Source of the DNA: Hansfordia pulvinata
Lineage: Eukaryota > Ascomycota > Sordariomycetes > Xylariales
Reading direction: 5' to 3'
DNA length: 64,000 nucleotides
Assembly: GCA_006538405.1 (NCBI GenBank)
Contig: BJKQ01000007.1
Span: 372,001-436,000, forward strand
Below the pieces are notes generated by a model, which saw only the letters and a list, made by a program, of their open reading frames with translations, was not told the DNA's origin and did not search any database. Of this stretch, positions 56,998 to 64,000 are shown piece by piece (the first letter of the stretch is position 1; each line of letters opens with the position of its first letter). Position numbers and translations under genes: made by a program.

Positions 56998-59756
56998 ATG
57001 ACATCGCCGCGGGCCCGCTCCCGGTCGCCCGCCGGGAGCTTCTACGCCGCTAGCGACGACGACGAGCGCGGCTACGACACCATCACCCACACCGACACCG
57101 GCAAGGGCGTCAAGCTTCTCTTCTCCAAGAGCAAAGTCTACGTCCATCCCACCCCCTCCGCCAAGGACAATATTCCCGGCTACATCGCCCTCCTCCAACA
57201 AAAGAACCCGAATCATGACGCCTCGGCCTCGTCGTCCACCCACGTTGCGTCTTCCGACCTTCTGCTCGCCTGGCTCCCCGAGTCTTCCCTCGGCGATGCC
57301 GCTTCCATCTACGTCAAAGTCGACCTGACCGACGACGACTCTCCTCCGCGCCAGACCTATCTTGTCCCCCCACCACCAACCATCACCACCCACAACCTGA
57401 CCCCCGAGCGCCCTTCATCTTCGTCCTCTGCTCAATCCGCGCCTCATCCCCAGTCTTCTTCCGGCGCTTATGCTTTCGCCATCCCCGTCTCGGCTGTATA
57501 CTCCCTGCTTATTCGACCCCCGAGCCTGGGTTGGTGGTTCGGCTCCGTTGTTGTCAACACCCGTGCTGGCGACAGCTTCCCCGCGCTGTTCTTTCACGAC
57601 AGCGAGTGTCAGTCTACCACATTGCAGAAGCGGCGCCGGCAGAAGGAGAGCTTCGATCCTTTTGGGGAGGGTGGTCAAATGTTTTGGGGCGGAGACGAGG
57701 TTCTTCGCTGGCTGCGCCGCTACGTCACAGTAGAACGCGCTGCCGCCGAGCCAAACGTTTACTTGGTTCAGCCGTCCGCTGAGGATAGTCAGGCTTTTGG
57801 CACCAAGCCCACTACATCCCAGCCAGCCCAGTCTTCCCGCCAGGCCAGCTCGCGCGGCATCCCAAATCGCCCCAGAGGTCCAAGTGACGCTTCTACCCCG
57901 GCCGTGGCCGGCTCCAGTACTGGAGATGGGGGCATGGATCCTGTCATGAAGTTTGTCAAGGAGACGGGGTGGAATCTGATGGAGAAGTTCAGTAGGGTCA
58001 CCACATTCACACGACGCACCGCCCAAGACATCATGGAGCACCCGAACATACCGCCACAGGTTCGCCGTATGATTCACAACCGAGAAGTGCAAAACCTCCA
58101 AGATGAATTCGACAGCGCCCGCATTTATCTCGCCCGTTGGGCCATGGGAATTGCAGAACAGAGCGAGCGCGACCGAAACCAACGCACCTGGACCGCGCGC
58201 GACGTTCTCGAGATGGAGGACACTGATGTTGGCGAGTTCGAGCTTCTGGACACCACCTCCTCCTTGTCTGTTGAGGATCGCCGACGACCAGTCTCAGCCA
58301 AAGAGTGGGCAAGCTTTTTCGACCCGACATCTGGCCGTCTCGCAGTCACTGTTGACGAGGTCAAAGAACGCATCTTCCATGGCGGCATTGATCACGAAAG
58401 TGGCGTCCGGAAGGAAGCCTGGCTCTTCTTACTCGGTGTTCACGACTGGTATAGCACTGCGGAAGAAAGGAAAGCGCAAGTTGCTTCATTGCGAGACGAG
58501 TATATCAAACTCAAGGCTGCCTGGTGGGAGAGGCTAGTCGATTTGGGAGGCCAAGGGGAAGAGGGAGAGTGGTGGAGGGAGCAGAAGGGAAGAATAGGTA
58601 AGCACCTACCCTTTCATAATCGTCCTTTTCAAACCTTCCAGGCAGCAGCCCCTGCCTCTACGTTCCTGTCGTCGATTCGAGCTTTTCGGCTATTGTGAGC
58701 CAGCTAACCCAATAACAGAGAAAGATGTACATCGGACAGACCGCAACGTTCCGATATTTGCGGGCGAGGATATACCTCATCCTGACCCAGACTCTCCTTT
58801 TGCCGAGGCCGGAACCAACGTTCACATGGAGCAGATGAAGGACATGCTCCTCACATACAATGAACTGAACCGTGAACTGGGCTATGTTCAGGGCATGTCC
58901 GATCTCCTGGCGCCTCTGTACGCGGTAATGCAGGATGACGCAGTGGCATTCTGGGCATTTGAGGGTCTGATGCGAAAGAAGGGTCTCGCTCGCAACTTTG
59001 CGCGTGACCAGGCCGGTATGCGCGCGCAGCTCGTGTCACTGGACGCCCTTGTGGCCTTCATGGACCCGAGCCTGTACGATCATCTCCAGAGCGCCGACAG
59101 CACGAATTTCTTCTTTTTCTTTCGCATGCTGCTCGTTGTCTACAAGCGCGAGTTTCCTTGGCTCGACATCCTGCGGCTTTGGGAGGCCCTATGGACGGAC
59201 CTGCTCTCGTCGCGCTTCCACCTCTTCATTGCTCTGGCCATTCTGGACAAGCATCGCGACGTCATCATGACACACCTTCGCCACTTTGACGAGGTGCTCA
59301 AGTACAGTAAGTCTCTTCGCCCGCACTCGGTCGCATAGAAAAGTGATGAATCGACTATAAGATGGTCAATTTTTCGATATGCACCCCACGTCGACTCTCA
59401 GCCCTGCCCTCGTTCCGCTTTGCGCTTGGTGCTGACCTTGTTTTTTTTTACTAGTTAATGAGTTATCTGGGACCATGGATCTGGAATCCACAATGGTGCG
59501 CGCCGAGGCCCTCTTTCGCCGTTTCCGCCGGGCCGTCGAGGCTGTCGACAAGAAGCACAATTTCCCTGCGGCGCCAAAGCGCTTGATCAGCGGCAGTGGC
59601 GACGCCAGCGGCAGTAACAGCCCTGGCGCGGCCAAGGCGAAGGAGAAGGTCATCACGCCGGAGCTGAGACAGCTGCTCAGTCGCGAGGTTGTGCCTGCGC
59701 CTGTACTGCCGGCGCCCTCGTTCGCAGACGTGCCCTCGTCGGCACAGGGTGGTTGA
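56998..59756 (+). CDS. GYP7: Rab GTPase-activating protein GYP7 (TBC domain), 829 aa
   Basis: TBC proteins switch Rab GTPases off; yeast Gyp7 acts on Ypt7 at vacuoles and late endosomes. Exons are 56998-58597, 58719-59306 and 59455-59756, all in phase. The start is the ATG at 56998 (MTSPRARSRSPAG). The N-terminal Gyp7-type region carries KGVKLLFSKSKVYVHPT, SSDLLLAWLPES and LGWWFGSVVVNTRAG. The TBC domain starts near residue 455 (RIFHGGIDHESGVRKEAWLF). The two catalytic fingers are present: IEKDVHR (IxxDxxR, Arg539), assembled across the first intron, and GYVQG (YxQ, near 588-590). An Ala/Pro-rich tail ends SSAQGG. The first intron separates the Ile and Glu codons of the arginine-finger motif. 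Confidence 0.93.
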
Positions 59757-60173
59757 AGTATGGTTGAGTCTTGCGCAGATTTTCAAGGCGGGTTGGAGGG
59801 ACATGGCATCGGTAGGATGATTTAATCAAGGGACCTTGGCGCGCGCTAGGTAGGTGGCCACTCTGGACAAAACCACGCGGCTTCGGCAACAGGGAACAGT
59901 CGCGCTATTCTTCCAAAGATAGGCAGGAACAAGCAACGTGGAGTCAGGCGCTTTGTGCTTTCTTTTAATGTTTCTTCTTTTGATCCGCGTCGCTGAGATA
60001 TCCTTCTTCAGGTGCATATATCGTATAAATCATATCATCCCAGCTGCTCAGCTCTTTTTAATCTATGACATGGTGTCCCGGGCGGGATCGTGCGCACATA
60101 AATGTCTTCTCTCTCTGTCTCCGCCATCTCATCGTGTGCCCGTCTTAATGCAAGCCTCCTTCTCACGCCTAGC
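59757..60173. other. convergent 3' regions of GYP7 and CWH41
   Basis: AT-richer sequence with several AATAAA-like stretches on both strands; no gene. Confidence 0.6.
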
Positions 60174-62735
60174 CTACAGCTCGTCTTTGCCCCCGGCGCC
60201 GGCGCCGGCGCCGGAGCCCAGGTCATCCATGGCCATTATCTTGACGACGAGACTGGTCCAGCCAGTGAAATGCTGAGTGCGGCTGCCGGCGCCCGTCTCC
60301 GGGTCGTACACCTCCCACGCGAAGCCCGTGGCGGCCCAGCTCTCGTAGACGGTGTCGACGACGTTGCGGCGCAATTGCACGTACAGGTCCGTGGCGCGCG
60401 CCTTGAGGGGACCGTCCTGCCGTGCGAGCTCCTGTTTGCATGAAGTGGCTGGTCAGCTCATTCAAATTTGGAAAAAAAAAAGGGTCGGTCGATTGACACT
60501 GGGGTGAGTCAAAGGGTTGTGAGCGAAACTTACGTAGAGCTGCTGGATGGCCAGGTAGTTCATATTGATCCAGATGGGGCTGCGCCAGTAGTTCTCGTCG
60601 GTCCCGTAAAAGGGTGACTTCTTGCTCAGGCTCCTCAGGCCGTGAGGGCTCCACAGGTGGTCCTCGTCGGCGAGGATGTCGAGGGTCTGGGCGAGACGAG
60701 GGTCGTCGGGCTGCAGGAGGCCAATCAGGAAGGGAAAGAGGGTGACATAGCCCTTGTGGCAGACGAGGGCGTGCTCTTCGAAGGCATCAATGGTGGCGTC
60801 GCAGAAGCAGTGGTCCTGCTCGGACCAGTGCAGGTCGACCAGGTTGCGCTGCAGGGCGTTGCGGGCGGCGGCGTACTCGCGCGCGTCGTCAGTCAGGTCG
60901 AGGGCCGTGGCGATCTTGTCAAGAACGCGCTGCATCAGGCCGACCCAGGACATGAGGTCAAGATGCAGCTCGCCTGGGTGCGGAGGCTGGGCGCGTGGGT
61001 AGTCGTCGAGGCCACTGGTCAGAATGTGCTGGACGCTGCGGCCACGCCAGCGGTACGCCTCGCGCATGGAGAAGGCCTCGCGATCGTACGACTTGAGGTC
61101 ACCCGACTGCGTGCGGCGGAACCACAGGTACTGGCGGCGCAGCAAAGGGTACAATTTCTGCAGGTAGTCGAGGCCAAGCGAGGGGTCTTCCAGGTGCGCG
61201 TCCGCCAAGCCGCTTCCATCAGCGCGGCTCTTGTCCCCTCCTGCGCGCAGCTTGTCGAGGAACGAGTCAAGCACAAGGAACAGAGTGGGTGGGTTGGCGT
61301 AATGAGGGTATTGGACTTGGAATGCGTCGGGCACCTTGCTGCGGGCCTCGTCGCCGAGGATCTGCTCGCGCGCAATCCAGCCGTCCTCGTCCATTAGATC
61401 GTACCAGGTCCGGATGATGTCGAGGGCTAGGTGCATGTCCCAGTCGGCAATGGGCAGCAGATGGAAGCCCTCGTCCCAGAGGAAGCCACGGGGGAAGAAT
61501 GGGCGCGAGGGGATGCTGGTGAAAAGCTCGTAGGGGCCCTCGGGCTGCTCTTGGCGCCGGGCACGCGCAGCCTCTGTCTCTTCCCAAAAACCCTCGTTTT
61601 CCTCGTCATATTCGGGGGCGTTGGAGCGGTCGACAATGTGGTGGCCGTAGAAGTAGCCAATTCCGCCTGCGAGGTTGGAAATCATGCTCTGGCCGAAGCG
61701 GCGATACTTGGGGTCGGCGTCGAAAGGCGCAGTCGGGCGGAAAACGTCGGCGAAGCGCTGTTCGAAGAGGTCAGAGTTGCGGCTGATCTCTTCAGTGACG
61801 TCGTTGGGGGTCAGGTCGTGGTCTGCCGATGCGCTGGAAAAGAGGATGTCGAATTCGAAGGCACCCTCGAAAATCTTCTGCACCAGGTGCGAGTTGCCAG
61901 GCCCGGGCTGGTGAGTGAGCTGGTATGTCTGCCAGGGATCCGGCGCATTTTCCGGGCCATAGTCCTTGATGACTTGGTCGACGCCCTTCTTCAGCTGCTG
62001 GAAGAGCAGGGTCTTGGCTTGCCACATGTGCTCAGGCGGCAGATTGAGAGACTGGACTGTCGTCCGGGAAGGGTCCCGAGTGGCCGAAATGGGGTGGTTT
62101 GACGTGGGGTGGGTGGCGCGTCCTGGAGTGACGGCGAGCTTGTACTGGCCGAGGTCCGGGGAGCTGCCGGCGAATGTAATCGTCTCGTCAGAACCGAAGC
62201 CAATGTCGGCGCCCGGCGATTCGGGGTCAAGGACAAAGGTGTTAGAGGCGCCCTCTTCGGCGGCGAATAGGAACATGGCGGTTTTGAGAGCCGGTGGTGC
62301 GTCGGCACGGGGTTTTCCAGAGACGCGGACAGCCCAGCTACCGCCGTGCTTGCCGCCGGGGATCTTGACGAGAGTCGTCGTGATGTCGATCTTGTTGATG
62401 TCATCGTGCAGAGTCTGGGAGCCTCCGTGGCGTGCGTCGTACTGGTCCCAGCCGTAGCCGGCCATGCCGTCGTTCTGCTCGCAGGTGTAGCGGAACGAGT
62501 TCTGAACGTCGACGTAGTTGTCGACCTTTGCCCACATGAGAGCAGTCATGAGGGACTGAGGCAGGCGAGGCCGCATGCCAAAGTAGAGATTGGGGCGATA
62601 GGGGCCCCATAGCAGGCTCTGGTCGTTCTGGGAGTCGAGCTCATTTTGGCTATCGGCGGCGGCGACGGCACAGGGGCCGGGCAACAGAGCAAGGGCGGAC
62701 AGGGCGGCCGCCGTCCATTGGGAGGAGATGATCAT
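60174..62735 (-). CDS. CWH41: ER mannosyl-oligosaccharide glucosidase I (GH63), 819 aa
   Basis: This enzyme removes the outermost glucose from Glc3Man9GlcNAc2 on nascent glycoproteins in the ER, the first step of N-glycan trimming and folding control. Two exons, 62735-60534 and 60431-60174, join in phase across a 102-nt intron. The N-terminus has a signal peptide (LSALALLPGPCAVAAA). The N-domain begins SLLWGPYRPNLYFGMRPRLP, a hallmark of the family. The catalytic domain has FFPRGFLWDEGFHLLPI, GELHLDLMSWVGL (position of the family's ExHxDL motif), HKGYVTLFPFLIGLL and YWRSPIWINMNYLA. The protein ends GGKDEL, a classical ER retrieval signal, so it is predicted to be a soluble, retrieved luminal enzyme rather than the type II membrane form known from yeast. 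Confidence 0.95.
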
Positions 62736-63455
62736 GACGACGGCATTGGAGGGGGGCGGACTGGACGGAGGAGTAGGGGCCGGAGGGGTTCGGGCCGGCC
62801 GGGAGTGAATTGAAGTGGGAGCAGGAGTGAAGTCAGGTATAAAGAAGCCGTCGTAGAGAGGCGAATCCAGTGGGTGACTGGAGGAGAGCTCTCCACAGCT
62901 GACCGGCCAGCTCCAACGGCGGCGACTGAGGTCGCGCTGTGCTGAGCTGGCTACTTCTCTCTACCGCAGCTAGAGCCCGGATAGTGGGCCCTATTACGTC
63001 GTTTTCCAGCCCGGCCTCTGCCCATTACGACAGGCGGACAGCTACGAGCACCCCCTTCGCAGGGCTAGAGCCACTGAAGTTCAAGGGCCACTGGGTCCAC
63101 GAATACGCCTCCAGGGGCTGCCAGCCGACCGAGATTCGCCACATGTACTTTCCCACTGTAGATACAAGACGCAGTACTTTGACAAGCTCATCGACGCTGC
63201 GGGCGTGGCCGAGGCGTGCGGATAGGTACCTGGGTACCGCATCGCCCATCACGAATTATCCCGTCTTCCTCGTTTCCCAGTCCTCGTCGTCGTCGCATCT
63301 TCTCGCCTCGCTTCTTCTGGCCTGCCTGACACTCACACAAACTCTAACCCGCGACATCACCCCAGACGCGCACAACGCGCATGACAACACTTACACCCAC
63401 AAAGCCCTCCAGTTCCCGACGAAACAAAGAAAAAGCAGCCCTCCCGCCAACTCCC
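62736..63455. promoter_or_regulatory. divergent promoter CWH41 / RS-RD protein
   Basis: The 720 nt between two divergent starts carry no gene. A TATAAAG on the + strand sits near 62838; the right part is C/A/T-rich leader before the ATG at 63456. Confidence 0.5.
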
Positions 63456-64000
63456 ATGGCCGACAACCCCCGCCGCGGGCGCCCTCGCCCGGACAGCCGC
63501 CAGATGTGGGACGAGGCCGACCGCCGCAGCGGCAATGGCGGCGGCGGTGGCGGACGACAATCCGGGCGGAGAGACAGAGACGGCAACGGCAACGAGAGCA
63601 ACTACCCGCCCCGCGACCGGAGAGACCAGGGGCGACGCCGCTTTTCGCGCTCCCGCTCGCGCTCCCCCAGACGCGACCGCGACCGCGACCGAGACCGAGA
63701 CGGCAGGCAGCAGAGGGACCACCGCCCGCCGCGCTCCCGCTCGCCGCCCCGCCGGGACGCCAGGGACGACCGTCGTGGGCCTCGCGACGCCAACACCGGC
63801 GGCAGCGACAAAAACAACAACAACCCGCCGCGCCGCGGCCGTCGGGACCACGACGACCACGAAGACCACGACGGCTTCGACCGCCCGCCGAGAAGGCGCA
63901 GAGACAACGACGTTGACGAGGGCAACGGCGGCGGCGGCGGCGGCGACGACAGAGACGGGAGGGGCAGCAGGGAAAGCGCACGCGGGTCGCGCGGCTCAGC
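63456..64000 (+). CDS. RS/RD-rich protein, N-terminal part (runs off window)
   Basis: The frame is open from the ATG at 63456 (CTCCCATGGCCG) to the window edge, 181 codons. The start MADNPRRGRPRPDSRQMWDE is followed by alternating Arg/Ser and Arg/Asp tracts (FSRSRSRSPRRDRDRDRD), a second RSRSPP block, Asn/Asp/His-rich segments and Gly6. Such RS/RD domains are typical of nuclear RNA-processing proteins. The start resembles that of fungal SNRNP27-like (DUF1777) tri-snRNP proteins, but their conserved C-terminal domain would lie outside the window, so this is only a suggestion. It shares its upstream region with CWH41. Confidence 0.7.
   Translation, partial: MADNPRRGRPRPDSRQMWDEADRRSGNGGGGGGRQSGRRDRDGNGNESNYPPRDRRDQGRRRFSRSRSRSPRRDRDRDRDRDGRQQRDHRPPRSRSPPRRDARDDRRGPRDANTGGSDKNNNNPPRRGRRDHDDHEDHDGFDRPPRRRRDNDVDEGNGGGGGGDDRDGRGSRESARGSRGS

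Overview
The window reads as nuclear DNA of a filamentous ascomycete (Pezizomycotina, most likely Sordariomycetes). The basis is short GT-AG introns of about 50-165 nt inside otherwise compact genes, pyrimidine-rich 5' leaders, GC-rich third codon positions, fungus-specific families (2EXR, cyanovirin-N homology, Mso1, Mak16, Gyp7) and candidate small secreted proteins. There are no prokaryotic operons, no CRISPR array, and I found no convincing tRNA or rRNA gene.

Layout, left half. The window opens in the last exons of an MFS sugar transporter (1-1288, +), then a hypothetical gene (2041-2661, -). About 6 kb without a credible gene follows. Next come an FAD/NAD(P)H oxidoreductase of the cytochrome P450 reductase type without a flavodoxin domain (8889-10762, +), two neighbouring 2EXR-domain paralogs (13313-14649 and 15310-16437, +) and a small two-pass membrane protein (17212-17649, -). 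After an 8.4 kb gene-poor stretch come a nitroreductase-like gene (26101-26960, +), a DCR2-type phosphoesterase (27618-29557, -) and an MFS monocarboxylate-type transporter (31173-33034, +). Two secreted cysteine-containing proteins follow on the minus strand (33712-34589, CVNH domain; 35812-36600), then a secreted 190-aa protein (39905-40477, +).

Layout, right half. A second gene-poor stretch of about 8 kb ends at a 94-aa protein built on four GRSGYN repeats (48651-48935, +). From 49986 the window becomes a dense housekeeping block: MSS1 (-) and MAK16 (+) from a shared divergent promoter, MSO1 (+), GYP7 (+), CWH41 glucosidase I (-) and the start of an RS/RD-rich protein (+). Several of these act in or on the secretory route (CWH41 in ER N-glycan trimming, MSO1 in exocytosis, GYP7 in vacuolar Rab regulation; DCR2 is linked to the ER stress response in yeast). 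This is shared theme, not evidence of co-regulation.

Two patterns cut across the annotation. (1) Five genes carry a reading-frame break that is repaired exactly by one extra base; in four the break falls on a short C or G run, and in the fifth (the first 2EXR gene) it lies in a stretch with several G runs. The corrected lengths are all multiples of three and the restored C-termini match their families. This points to systematic homopolymer under-calling in the assembly rather than pseudogenes. (2) The 8-mer TACTCGTA/TACGAGTA occurs at least 19 times by hand count, always outside coding exons, where about two would be expected by chance. Long pure G or C tracts (11-23 nt) are also frequent in the non-coding DNA.
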